In this document: positions 9,412 to 19,807 of the stretch, one piece after another
Numbering within the stretch: position 1 is the stretch's first letter
Layout of the letters: every line of letters begins with the position of its first letter
Assembly: GCA_019155205.2 (NCBI GenBank)
Contig: JAHNZQ020000172.1
Location: 1,657,077 to 1,687,200, forward strand
Source of the DNA: Gracilaria vermiculophylla
Lineage: Eukaryota > Rhodophyta > Florideophyceae > Gracilariales > Gracilariaceae
DNA: 30,124 nt
Direction: 5' to 3'
The notes under the pieces: generated by a model
Told to the model about the DNA's origin: nothing
What the model saw: only the letters and a program-made list of their open reading frames with translations
Databases searched by the model: none
Translations under genes and position numbers: made by a program

Positions 9412-12400
9412 GCACTTCCTTTGTGGATCGGTCTGTAGGTGCAATCTACCCACACCTGCGGAAGGTGACTGGTCATGACGCCGCCTCTGTAGGTATCCGG
9501 TCCACATCTCCAGGATTGGACGCCAACGCGCGTCACGTGGGCAACATTCCAAAGGAAACGAAGTCGAATAAGCTCCGAGTGGTGACGAGCATCGAAATAT
9601 CTGCGAGGAGTCAGGCCAAATTCTGGGTGCAGACCTCTGCATCTGGCCTGTCATTCATACAGAGGAGTCCACACCTGAAGACGAACCAGCATTCCATGAT
9701 GGCGAACGGTGTTATGGAAATAATACCGAACATTCTCTTCAGGGTTGTGCTCGCCAACCTAAAGGTTTCGCCGATGCGGCTCCAAAAAGGAACTGTCGTT
9801 GGACTGGCACGACCCACCCCTGCAGGACTGGCTCACATTCCTCGTTCGGAAGACCTTGTGGATCACGATGCAATCATCACCATGGAGGCGGAAGCGACTT
9901 AACCGGCTCCAGAGGAAGAGAATCCTGCCCTGTGCCAGGAAAAGCTCCAAATTGGCAAGGATTTCGAAGGGTATCGCCATAGGATAGTAGCTATGCTATC
10001 CGCCTTTGAAGACATATGTTCTGGTCGCCTGGATCAGGTCAGCCTGACCAAGCACAGGTTCCAGCTCACACCGGATGCAGAACCGGTACATCAACTCCCG
10101 AGGAGGGCCGGAACCCATCCGCGCGATTCCGAACACGATGTGGTCCACCGGATGCTGAAGCAGGAAATTATCGAGCCTTTTCATTCCAAATGGGCCTCAG
10201 CGGTGGTGTTTAAAAAGAAGAAAGATGGCTCCTCAAGGTTCCGCATTGACTACAGACGCCTCAACTAGGTGACGGTACGCGATTCGTACCCGATACCTCG
10301 TATGGATGAATGTATGGATTCCTCAGGCGATGCGTCCGTTTCTTCCACACTGGATGCCAACAGCGGCTACTGCCAGATTGAGAAGGACGACTCCGATGAG
10401 GATAAGAAAACGTTTCCCTCCCACTGTGGGATCTTCAGATTCCTATGGATGCCACTTGGATTGAAGAATGTACCCGCTTTGTTCCAACGAGCGGTGGACA
10501 TAATCCTGTCAAAGGTAAAGTGGTAGTACGCCTTGGTGTATATCAATGGCGTCATCATATACTCCTGCAGCGTGGAGGAACACCTCACTCATGTGAAGCA
10601 CGTGCTCCAACTCCTAAAGGGTGCTGGACTCACCTCAACGGTGGAGAAATGTTTCTTTTTAAAGTCGTCGGTGGACTACCTGGGGCACGTTGTGCTCCCG
10701 GGCCGCCTACAGGTTTCCAGAAAACCTCAGGACGCCATCAAGGAAGCTCACCCTCCCACGAATCAGACGGACCTCCCCTCCTTCCTAGGGTTGTGTAACG
10801 TCTTCTGGAGGTTTATACCGAATTTCTCCCGTATAGCGGCGCCGTTGAATCGCCTCTTGGAGAAGTACAAGCCGAGGCAACTGGCTATCTTGACGGACGA
10901 GGAGTTTGAAGCCTTTTACACCCTAAAGAGGAGATTAATAGAACCTCCAATCTTGGTACTTCCGAAGCGGCTCGGCCGAATCGTGCTGGACACTGACGCC
11001 TGTTGATACCAGGTCAGATGTGCCCTCCTTTAGGAACAACCGGAAGGGAGACGTCAACCCATCGGATACTGGAGTCGCAGCCTCCCACCTACGGAGCGGA
11101 ATTACTCCACATCGGAGCGCGAATATCTTCCCATCGTATGGGCGGTTTTGCTTTTACGCCTGTAGCTAGAAGGCGCGCGCTTCACCTTCAGGGCAGACCA
11201 CGCCCCACTGATGTGGATATTGTCTCTGACGGATGATTCCGGTCGCCTGGAAAGGTGGAGATTAGGTGTCCTGGAGTTCGAGTTTGACATCGTCCACTGC
11301 CCTGGCATTAACCACCAGGCAGCGGATGCACTCTCGCGAATCTCAACCGAGGGGGAAGACAAAACACCTTTGGAGGACAACATCCCGTATCTGCGCATCC
11401 TAGACGCCGACCAGGAAGAAGGATCCGATGGAGAATGCTTGGAATGCTGTGAACCTGGAGGAAAGTATAGTAGACTCCCTGAGGTGATGGCTCTTGTTGA
11501 AGTGGAGAAAGAAGTTCTCCCCATCACTGTGGCGGAGTTCCTGAAAGAACAGAGTACGGATGCGTACTGCAAGGAGTGCCTCGCCACTTTGGGGAGTTTA
11601 ACATCGTCATTCGACGTAGACCGAAACGTCGTGCTTGTACGCCGCGCCCCCCTGGATGGAGCTCTCCAAAAGGTGGTTACGGCGAAGCTACGGGCAAGAG
11701 TGCAGTATTTCTCGCATTTTCCCCGCCTCGCCGGGCACCCCGGTGGATCGCGGATGGATTTCACCATGCGGAGGGAGTGCTATTGGCCGAACATGGCTAA
11801 TAACGCCTTCCAAATGGTCGCGGATTGCTATTCCTGCGCCACAGCTAGGGGGAGTATTCGGAAACACCGGACGCCACTCACTCTGTTCCCATATTCAGGA
11901 CCGTTGAAGTTTGTGGCTATATACATCTTGGGTCCTCTTCTAAAGACGTAGCGATGGCACCGATTTATGCTCGTGATCATGGATCGCTTTTCCAAGATCC
12001 CGCATGCCATCCCCCTCCGGAGCACTACTGCGGCAGTGATTTTCAACGCTTTTCTGGAGCATTGGGTTCACCCCTACGTCATACCATTATACCTCCTTAC
12101 CCACAATGGCCCCCAGCCCGCGGCGAAGCTTCTCAGCGCCATCTCCGGAATGCTGGGGATGAAAGAGTTGTTTACAACTGCTTATCACCCTCAGACCAAC
12201 GGACAGGCGGAAAGGTTCAACAAGACTATCGCCTGGAGGCTGAAGCACTACGTCGTGGACCACAAGAAGGATTGGGGCGCATATGTGGGCCCCCTCACGT
12301 ATGCATACAACCTGCAGGCGCATCGCTCCACGGAGACCGCTCCTTTCAATCTGGTGCTCTTTCGCATCCCGCCAACTGCCGTTATTGCGGCATGCACCAC

Positions 12401-13106
12401 GGCGCACCCTGCAGATTGGCCACAGGCGCCAACAGCGGCGCAAGTCAAACGCTCCATCCTAAGGCGGTATAAGAACGCAATCTCCCTCGTACAGAAGAGA
12501 TTCAACGCCTGGCAGAGGAGATACAAACAGTACCTCGACCGAAAGGTGATCGAAGGCCCTCACCTGAAGGAATGCGACGAGGTTCTCCTCCAGAAATCCG
12601 GGGAATAATACGACGAACTGCTGGACGTCAAGCGCAGGTTAGCGTCGACCACCTCAGGGCCCTAAAAAGTCCTTATCACCTATAGGGATACTGTCGGCAT
12701 TAAAGTGGACGGGCTCAGAGACGTCGTCTCCCGCGATACGGGGACGAAATTCCTGACGCCCAGCCTCTCAGGAATGCCCGCCACCCCACCTCAGGAACAA
12801 CGCGCGGAACTTCCTCATCCGACCACCTCAGGCGCAACGACACCACGGGATACTGGAAACGGCATCACCGCTCTCCGTGAACCACAAACGGAGGCTCCCG
12901 ATGCCATTCTGACTCCTGAAGGTGCCATCCTCGACGCGGTGGACCATATCGTCTCCCGTCGATAAACCTTTGCAGGAATACTGTACCGCCTCGGCTGGTA
13001 TTGGTACACTTCGAAGGAAGACTCGGAAGAATCTCCGGAACATATCCCGGAGAACTTCCATAGGCGATACCACGCCAATCTGGTGCGGAAACGCCTCTCC
13101 ACATAG
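9366..13106 (+). pseudogene. Gypsy pol: RT, RNase H, integrase, chromodomain (many stops)
   Basis: One frame spans this whole stretch, with stops at 9900, 10266, 10524, 11004, 11031, 11166, 11949, 12606, 12663, 12963 and the end at 13104. RT (about 10090-10560) keeps FRIDYRRLN and TLDANSGYCQI, but the catalytic YxDD reads YING at 10539-10550. RNase H (10966-11340) keeps LDTDAC, a Glu-rich turn, ADHAPL and NHQAADALSR. Integrase has an intact HHCC zinc-binding region (11720-11840). Its core has Tyr (11922) for the first Asp and His (12102) for the second, and keeps Glu (12210). A GPY motif near 12657 has its Tyr codon changed to TAA. The C-terminus (12930-13106) reads like a chromodomain: DAVDHIVSRR, YRLGWYWYTSKEDSEE, IPENFHRRY. 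Chromodomains bind methylated histone tails and steer integration. Confidence 0.93.
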
Positions 13107-13114
13107 GCGCTTCC

Positions 13115-13135
13115 GTTTTGGAAAGGGGGAGATGG
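13115..13135 (+). other. Internal polypurine-tract-like sequence
   Basis: Just after the chromodomain stop lies TTTTGGAAAGGGGGAGATGG. It shares the core GGAAAGGGGG with the real polypurine tract at 15931-15941. It sits where a standard chromovirus would have its tract and LTR, so it may be the ancestral tract or an auxiliary plus-strand primer. Confidence 0.5.
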
Positions 13136-13375
13136 CCCCCAACCGTAGTTCTTTTACGCGTCCGCTGTCTATCCCCGCCCTGGAGTAATTTTTTTCTCCT
13201 CCAGGATGCCGTTGCTCGCTTTTTGCTTGCTATCACGGCGGCACTTCGTGTCGTTGAGCACGCGAGCACTGCCAATTCATATTGGAACTACCGTTCATGG
13301 AGCTTCTGCTCCATCCGAAGGATCTTTTATTCTCCAGGGCTCTATTACCTACAGGTCACCGAATCGGGTCGAATA
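13136..13375 (+). other. Spacer between pol and the antisense gene
   Basis: This is about 240 bases between the convergent ends of pol and the antisense gene. It includes a T7 run near 13189. Several short open frames overlap here, none with recognisable motifs. Confidence 0.4.
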
Positions 13376-15431
13376 CTACGCTTTGAAGCGCGCTTTTGCC
13401 GTACGCGCTTGGCTATCAAAGAACTCCAAGAGGCTTTCCTTGAGGGCCGCCATCGAGGTTCGGTCTGCCCTGGCCTTGTGAATCTCTAAGACCCAAGCAC
13501 GCGCCTCGCGCAGAACCTCCACAGGAGAAACCAGAGCGGGACGGCCTGTCACGAGGCATGCCTGCACCAACTCCTGGAACGCAGCCTCTAGAGCCCCAGA
13601 GGAGACTCCTCCCGACGGTGCACCCGATGTGGCCACCTCCGTTGAGGGCGCAACAACTGCCACGGAAGGAGCCCCGGACGGCTGACCCGCTGGGACACGG
13701 GCTCCCCGACGGGGCTCCACAGGCTTTGCAATGGAGGTTGGCAAAGCCATGGACGGAGTGGGTGACACCGGAGGTGGCGGCGGTGCGGGAACTGGAACTC
13801 TTCGCAGGCGAGGCAGAAGAACAGGTGCAGGAACGCTCCGCGATCGGGGTTGCACCACTGGAGCCGAAGATACCAGCACGGGAACAATCTCGTCCTCTTC
13901 CATAGGAAACACGGCGGCAACTACTGCGGGGGCACTCGGCACTGCGGCGGGCCGTGGAGTTATCACCGCAGGAGGTGCGCCCATATCCTGGGACGGAACT
14001 AGTATCCGACAGGGCGTATCATGCGGCAGGCTCTCCATCGAGGGGTCGTAGTCGGGTACTCGGAGCCATGGCACCTGAGGAACCCGAGAAGGCGCCGGAC
14101 GGAGAAAGGCAGAGTATGCTCGCCCGTCATTGTCTCCATTAGGACTCCTCAACACGGAATGGAACTTGTCCTTGCCGTAGTCGTACCAAGAGAGACCCGG
14201 CTTGTCATTCCACGCCACCTGGAGTTTTAATCCAATAGCGTCTCCGCCTGGGACTCACTCCATGCAGTGCCCTTGACAAGGTTTTGGATGCGAAAGGAGT
14301 GCAGGGCCCAGATAATGGACGCCGACAAGGGGAGCAAACGTCCCGCGATCGGCTGGTACGACGAGTCCCAGTAGAGGCCGCCGCCAGGGCATCTAGTATA
14401 GGAGGTTACGCCTTCGTCCACTGCTTTGAAATACGCCATTTTACCGCGAACTTCGTCGAGGCGACCAACATGACAAAATACTCTAGGGAGTCATGGAGAA
14501 CCAGAACCTCCGAGGTGTGGTACGCGAAGGTCATGGGCGAGGCCACGCAGAGCTGCGGGGATACCCAGTGGTCCCTACAGGAGTCATTGACCTTGACGTA
14601 GTACTTCGGATGCTGCTCGGAAGGCATGTCATGGAATTTCGTGTTATGCCAACCATAAAGGTACCCGAAAGCGTTGCGTACTCGAGTCTCGTTTGCAAGG
14701 TGCGTCCTCCTTCGCTTTCGCTCGAGCCAGCAGAGGTGATCTTATGGGGGATCGAAGGGCAACACCGCGAGGGCAGAGCGCCCATGGGCAATGCTTCCGG
14801 GTCGCCCCGCTCTCCGGTGCAAGCTCTCCCTGTGGAGCAGTACCTTGAGTCGCGCCTAGATCTCTCGATCCTCACCGCACCTCAGATATGGAGTATCGCA
14901 GTCTTCCACCGTGGTTGGAGCGTTGTGACCGTGCACCGAAGTGTGGAGCCCGTGAGCGCGATAGGCATCCACCCGATTCCGCTTCTGGTTGTTCCACGTA
15001 CCGTCCGGTACGGCACGGAATCGAAACGCCTGAAGGTATGGGCCGAAGTGGTGAATGTAATCTTCCACGGTACACGGGAGACTTACGAGCCTATCGTAGA
15101 ACAGGATGAAGACCCGCGAGGCTCGATGATCAAAATGCTCTCCTGGATGGAATGGTGCACCGGTCGAGGTGTGGAGAACCTCAGGATTTGAAGGATACGT
15201 AGACGCTTCAGTCGGAGAAGACATGCCGAAGGTGTAGGAAGCTGGATAGATGGCGACCAAGCGCGTAGTAACACCTGATGAGAGAGATCTGACACTACTT
15301 GGGGAAAGGCCCGTGGTTATATGCACCACCGGGGGGGGAGCTGCGTCAAGCCGCCATCGTGGAATTCGAGGAGAAGCCCTGCAACCGGAATCAAGCGAGA
15401 TATGGAGCACCATAGCGAGACGTACATTCAT
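13376..15431 (-). pseudogene. Unrecognised antisense gene carried by the gypsy element
   Basis: Read on the minus strand, one frame runs from about 15431 to 14430, broken only by TAG near 14856 and TAA near 14745. It continues after a shift at 14439-14227, then after another shift to a TAG at 13376, for about 680 codons in all. The N-terminal two thirds is rich in W, Y, H and C and looks like a folded domain (EHFDHRASRVFILFYDR, VEDYIHHFGPYLQAF, YLYGWHNTKFHDMPSEQHP, GLYWDSSYQPIAGRLLPL). The C-terminal third has a long Pro/Ala/Val-rich linker, then a helical end (ALEAAFQELVQACL to DSQARTAKARFKA). I do not recognise the family. Decay is similar to pol, so it was probably intact at insertion. Antisense genes between IN and 3' LTR are known in some plant Ty3/gypsy lineages (Tat/Grande types); relationship to those is unknown. 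The first 60 codons are doubtful. Confidence 0.6.
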
Positions 15432-15497
15432 ATCCAGTGGAGGACGACTGGGATGCAGACGAGAGGATTATGAGACTTGCACCTTCAAGGAGAAGAA

Positions 15498-15932
15498 ATG
15501 AACGGACGCGATGAAGTGGGTGTTTCCCGAAGGAGAATCCTCGAAGAAATTGGAGTGGCGAGCGCCTCAAGGGAGTCAGTTTCCACTCTGGACTGACCCA
15601 CGCTCCGGCCTTGGAGGTTGCGCGCCTGCACCGCGTACGACGAACTCGAGTACGCAGGAGCTCAGGCCGCCAATTGGCGTGGTGGCACAGACAGGACACA
15701 CCGATAAGGAGGAGACGCAGCCGAGCCAAGGAGGAACGAAGCCCACAAACACCGCAGGGGATGAAACGCAAGCCCGCGGCAATAAGCCGCGCAGGAGTAT
15801 GAAGAAATGGAAGAACGCTTGAAGGAGAGAATGTATCGATCGCCAGAGGCCGTGCTTGCAGCAACACCGATACGAGCCACACCGCAGATCAAGGAATCGG
15901 AAGATGCACCTCGAGGACGAAATGCAATTTAG
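15498..15932 (+). pseudogene. Possible degraded sense ORF before the 3' LTR
   Basis: A plus frame starts at ATG 15498 and ends at TAG 15930, overlapping the polypurine tract. It is interrupted by TGA, TAA, TGA and TAA codons. It is rich in Arg, Glu and Ala and includes YDELEYAGAQAANWRGGTDR and a charged helix (EYEEMEERLKERMYRSPEAV). The pieces look more protein-like than the competing frames, but there is no recognisable domain. It could be an accessory sense gene of the element or chance. Confidence 0.25.
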
Positions 15933-15943
15933 GAAAGGGGGTA
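15928..15943 (+). other. Polypurine tract of gypsy element
   Basis: AGGAAAGGGGG followed by TA lies immediately 5' of the right LTR, where plus-strand DNA synthesis is primed. Confidence 0.85.
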
Positions 15944-16498
15944 TGTAGTACAGTGGCTGCTAAGGGAAAAACGATGGTGTGGCCTTGTGGCATAATATTC
16001 TTAAGGAGGGCTCGTATTTCTTTAGCTGGACCACTTGGTACATAACTCCGTCCGCGTGCGCTACAGTATCCTTAATGGACGGAAACATTATTATTCATTT
16101 TAGTTAATTTATGCAGGTAAATACTGTAGTAGTGAGACCTGCCAAGGCGGGCTCTCGGCTTGATACTTAATCTCCCGGTCGGGCTCCACATCTTGGGAAG
16201 TAAAGACAAGCACCCTTGAGTCTTCATCTACTTTTCCAGTTGGAGACTCTCGTCGATCAACCTCAGGTTTCTAAGCCACCGATCCCCAGGTCGCATCGTA
16301 GCAGCGCCTGTAGGAGCATTGTCCGCCCAGTGAACCTCCCCCTCCGCTTGGTGTTTGCGGATCCCCTTTCAGAACTCCCCCGGCTCGCGACAGCGGATAT
16401 CGGAGACCACCTTTAGGAACACGCACCTTTGGAGTCAACAAAAACTCCTAACGGACGTTGAGCTTTACTACCTCGAGAGGAGGGCTGACAGTACCACA
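15944..16498 (+). repeat. Right (3') LTR of gypsy element
   Basis: It runs from TGTAGTACAG to CCACA, 555 bases like its partner, with no indels and about 25 substitutions. The block 16195-16422 is identical to 6233-6460. Confidence 0.96.
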
Positions 16499-16503
16499 AT
16501 GAG
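16499..16503. repeat. Right target-site duplication ATGAG
   Basis: Identical to 5977-5981. Copia B coding sequence resumes right after it in the same frame as before the insertion. Confidence 0.92.
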
Positions 16504-17079
16504 ACAGCGGATGTGGGATTGAAGTATGTACCACTAGACTTGGAAACCACAAGATTGGCTCTCCTTACCGACGCTGCATTCGCCAACACAGAAAAATTGA
16601 AGTTGCAGATGGGCTTTGTACTTCTTCCAACTGATGATAACAAGGACGCAAATATCATTCATTACGGAAGCTCAAGATGTAAACGCGTCACACGCTCAGT
16701 GATGGCAGCCGAGATACACGGTCTGATGTATGGTTTTGATTAAGCATATGTTGCGAAGTATATGCTAGAAGAAATTATTGCACGCACTATTCTTGTCGAT
16801 GGCTATGTTGATTCACGAGCAGTATTTAATGTAGTTGCAAAACATGGACCAAACCTTGAAAAGCGGCTACAAATAGATGTAAGTGCACTAAAGGAAAGCC
16901 ACGAAAGTGGAGAACTGCGGTATTTAGCATGTCTTCCAGGTGACCAAAACGTAGCAAATGGATTAACAAAAGGTCTTACTAATGACAGCCATGCTTTATG
17001 GAAATTGATTAGATCTAACAGATTACACCTCAAACCAAACGGATGGGTTGAGGGAATGAAACACGGCTCCAACTGCTAG
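16504..17079 (+). pseudogene. Copia element B, 3' part of pol (RNase H)
   Basis: This continues the copia B frame interrupted at 5976. RNase H landmarks are LLTDAAFANT (16564 on), RSVMAAEIHGL and LVDGYVDSRAVFN, giving D, E and D in the expected order. A single stop (TAA at 16741) lies between the last two. LACLPGDQNVANGLTKG near 16925 fits the C-terminal tail that recurs in copia RNase H domains, and the frame ends at TAG 17077. The segment closes about 50 bases before the 3' LTR. Confidence 0.9.
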
Positions 17080-17131
17080 CCACAACACTGCGAATCGCAC
17101 AATTTGTTCCTAGAATAGAAAAATCCTGGAC

Positions 17132-17517
17132 TGTGGAATAATCGTGCAGAGCTACAACACATAGTGTACAAATCTGTACGAACCCCATCGGGGTCATGGC
17201 TACAATACAGTACACAAAAACGGCGTATGGTATTCATGTGTTACATACAGTTGCGTGTATGCAGATGCACTCAACACGCAATAACTGCGCTAGCCACGGA
17301 ATCTGTCAATTCTAGTAGCGAGTAATTCTCGTCACGGATTATGTGCATGGATAATATCCAAACAAGTAATAGATATTTAGTTGTAGGAGGTTCAGAGTTT
17401 TAGAGCAGTATGAAAAGAGAAGGCCGGCAAGAACGTTGCCAACTTCTCTAACAACAATAAACAACATATAAACTCAACGCTATCTTATCGGGAGACCGCG
17501 CATATTTTGCAACTACA
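17132..17517 (+). repeat. 3' LTR of copia element B
   Basis: It starts TGTGGAATA at 17132; the left edge is confirmed by the inverted copy at 1-139, which stops at the same base. AATAAA lies at 17456-17461. The right edge is a guess, at a CA between 17511 and 17517, giving about 380 bases. Confidence 0.75.
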
Positions 17518-19006
17518 GACTATCCGTCGCAAGACCCACGCAACGCCTTCATGGGCGTATACGTTTGAAGCTACGACAGATACGTGGTAGATTTGGCAGT
17601 TCCGTTTGGACTTAGCCTCATCAGGAGGCCGTCAGTCCTCTCGAATCTGTGAGAGTAGTTTTCTTTAATTTACACAGGTCAACAGGGAGTCGTGGATTAG
17701 AGGATGTACTGGAACATACTCATTGAGCCCAAGCGGTTCTAATAATATTTTACCGTACCCTCGACAACTGTATTTCTCTTATCAGTAACTCCAGCAGCAG
17801 CGAGTTATTTTGTTGAAAGTACGCCTTTGATATAGCGCTTGGCCTTGTGTGGTATCCATGACACCACATGAGCGTTATTCTTTTAATTCCATTAACAAGA
17901 AGACTACTAACGATTACAAATTTTTCACAGTCATGGGTGCGATAAGTACCTGTAAAAACTAAAACGGTGAGTTCCTACGGTTTTTCATCAAACGGTCGTG
18001 GGATAGAACTGGGGGTTTGATAATTTTAACTGTAAAGCTTAATAACATACTATATAATGCTCATCAGTTTTTTCTAAGAAGGCATTCTGCTTTGCCTAAA
18101 TCAGAAGGGCTTGAAGTAGTAGACTAAACTGATGCGAAACCGACAAAACCATTATCGCATTTAGCATGGTCATAGAATATCTTGCTTTATTCGTTTTCTT
18201 GTGAATGGTCCATGTCTAGGGTTTTACTTTAGATGAAAGATTTAGACATTTTTAGCCATACTTTTATATCTTTCATGGACTACAATAATCTATTGATCCA
18301 GAAACTTGTTTAGTAGATTATTTACATGCAGAGTAATTTTGTCTTATTGTTTTTTCACAGTTTTTTAGATTAAATTCACATTCAGATATAAAACTTTCTC
18401 TCTGTAAAGTAAATGCTGGGTTAAAGAAATTGATAGTATCAAGTTCAACATTATTTGATATGGCAGCATATCACCATCATACCATTTAATTTGGAATTGA
18501 TTCTTCTAGTTTTACGTTTTTCCTTATACCTTTTGCACTATTGCTCGGAGATCGAAAACAATATTCGAATTTGACTGCTTGCGAATTTTCTTTTTTCCTG
18601 GAACATTGAAAATTGCGCTATGAGAAGGACATTACCTGCGTTTTTTCGAATTATTCCTGTCAGAGCTTCACTACTTACCTCGGAAAACAACACACACCTT
18701 TTAGAGTCTCCAGACGCCACTCTGATTTTCAATAGTGTTTTTTTTAAAAGCTTAACGTCCACAATCCTAAAACCTTTCCGAGCGAGTTTCTTTTGCCTAG
18801 TAACAATATAAAGACAGAATCATCTCAAACTTGGATGGGTTGGCTTTAGAAATATGATGCACGAGATTTGCTCAACCATATCGGAAACATAACATACAAT
18901 GGGTGATTCTTATGTTATAGTCTGTTTTTCGAGCGCACCATCTCTCTAAGTCTCACGAAACATGGTTTTACATATATTATTCAGGACTCTTGACACGTAG
19001 CGTGAA
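17518..19006. other. AT-rich intergenic DNA
   Basis: No supported gene. Short open frames (for example 18538-18762 minus) lack recognisable features. A small perfect hairpin GCCTC/GAGGC lies near 17610-17625. The 3' UTR of the minus-strand zinc-finger gene should fall at the right end. Confidence 0.5.
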
Positions 19007-19807
19007 CTAGGAAAATATTCTACGGCAGTTCTCTCTTTGATGCTTTTGGATATTGGATTCTGTCAAGAATTTAGATCCACAACAAGTGCAGACGAACCCT
19101 TTCAAATTATGAAGGGACAAATGCGTCTGCATGTGTCTTTCTTGTGTAAACAAAGTACCACATGCTTTGCACTCATACGAAGGTCTATTTGGATCGTGAG
19201 TGGCAACATGTGTTGTTAGAATGTCACTTCTAAAGAACCTTTTGTGACATATACCACATTCGTAGTTCCATGATAGGTATGGTTGATGCTTGAGTTGATG
19301 TCTATTGAACAGGAAACGTTTGTAAGTTTTGAAGTCACATTTTTCACAAGAATACAAGCGACAAATACTTCTATGATATTTGAATCGACGTGGAAAGAAC
19401 TTACGTCCACAAATATTGCAAGTTTTCTTCGTATCAAAGTTCTTATGTTGGACTAATCTTTCGACAGACTGCAACTCAAGAAGCCCAGAAATAGCCATAG
19501 CTTCTTTCAAGGATTCTATGTTGCACGGGCCAGCTCCTGACGTAAGAAATGGGAGTGGTGTAGGCAAAGGAATCGGTGATCTTGCAGTAGAAACTCCCTT
19601 GTTAGCCCGCAACCGCTCAATACTCTTTTTGGTTTTGGGATGCGTACGGTAAGATTGGATTGCGGAAGGATTAGGGTGAGTTTCAGATTGAAGTAGTGCA
19701 TGAGTGCTTGACGGTTGAGCTTCTGATATATGACTCGCGCGTGCTTCGTGAGCAGTATCGAGTTTACGGCGGCTTTGGCTACTGTCTCTGTAGTGTTCAG
19801 TATTCAT
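19007..19807 (-). CDS. C2H2 zinc-finger protein, five fingers (266 aa)
   Basis: An intact, apparently intronless gene of 266 residues. Residues 1-120 are low-complexity, with basic patches (TKKSIERLRANK) and a Pro-rich run. Five consecutive fingers follow: C130/C133/H145/C149, C154/C157/H170/H174, C184/C187/H200/H204, C213/C216/H229/H233 and C240/C243/H256/C261. The first and last are CCHC variants; the middle three are classical C2H2 with H-x3-H. Tandem fingers with TH-x-PxRP-like linkers (THDPNRPS) suggest sequence-specific DNA binding in the nucleus. Targets are unknown. It is divergent from, and clearly paralogous to, the gene at 22459-23553, with matching finger order and shared HDPxR linker. 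ATG at 19807 is the first Met of the frame. Confidence 0.88.
   Translation of the reverse strand: MNTEHYRDSSQSRRKLDTAHEARASHISEAQPSSTHALLQSETHPNPSAIQSYRTHPKTKKSIERLRANKGVSTARSPIPLPTPLPFLTSGAGPCNIESLKEAMAISGLLELQSVERLVQHKNFDTKKTCNICGRKFFPRRFKYHRSICRLYSCEKCDFKTYKRFLFNRHQLKHQPYLSWNYECGICHKRFFRSDILTTHVATHDPNRPSYECKACGTLFTQERHMQTHLSLHNLKGFVCTCCGSKFLTESNIQKHQRENCRRIFS

Larger units (their letters stand above)
5982..16498 (+). mobile_element. Complete but dead Ty3/gypsy chromovirus nested in copia B
   Basis: This is a 10,517-base element. Its order is 555-base LTR, primer-binding site, gag, protease, RT, RNase H, integrase with GPY motif, chromodomain, an extra region with an antisense gene, polypurine tract and 555-base LTR. 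Both LTRs start TGTRGTACAG and end CCACA, and ATGAG flanks both sides. RT-RH before IN defines Ty3/gypsy, and the chromodomain places it among chromoviruses. Every sense gene has stops or shifts, and several catalytic residues are missing. The LTRs differ at about 25 of 555 positions by my count, so the insertion is not recent. The length is large for a chromovirus because of the extra 2.8 kb (13.1-15.9 kb). Confidence 0.96.

Noticed and set aside
6925..12663. Stops as a recoded genetic code or repeat-induced C-to-T mutation
   Set aside because: All three stop codons occur, the host genes use normal stops, and the changes are a mix of transitions and transversions, so ordinary decay is enough.
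14493..15191. Plus-strand open frame of 232 codons in the gypsy insert
   Set aside because: It lies opposite the antisense gene. Its Val/Ile-rich content is what antisense of His/Asn/Asp/Tyr codons gives, while the minus frame is continuous with its neighbours.
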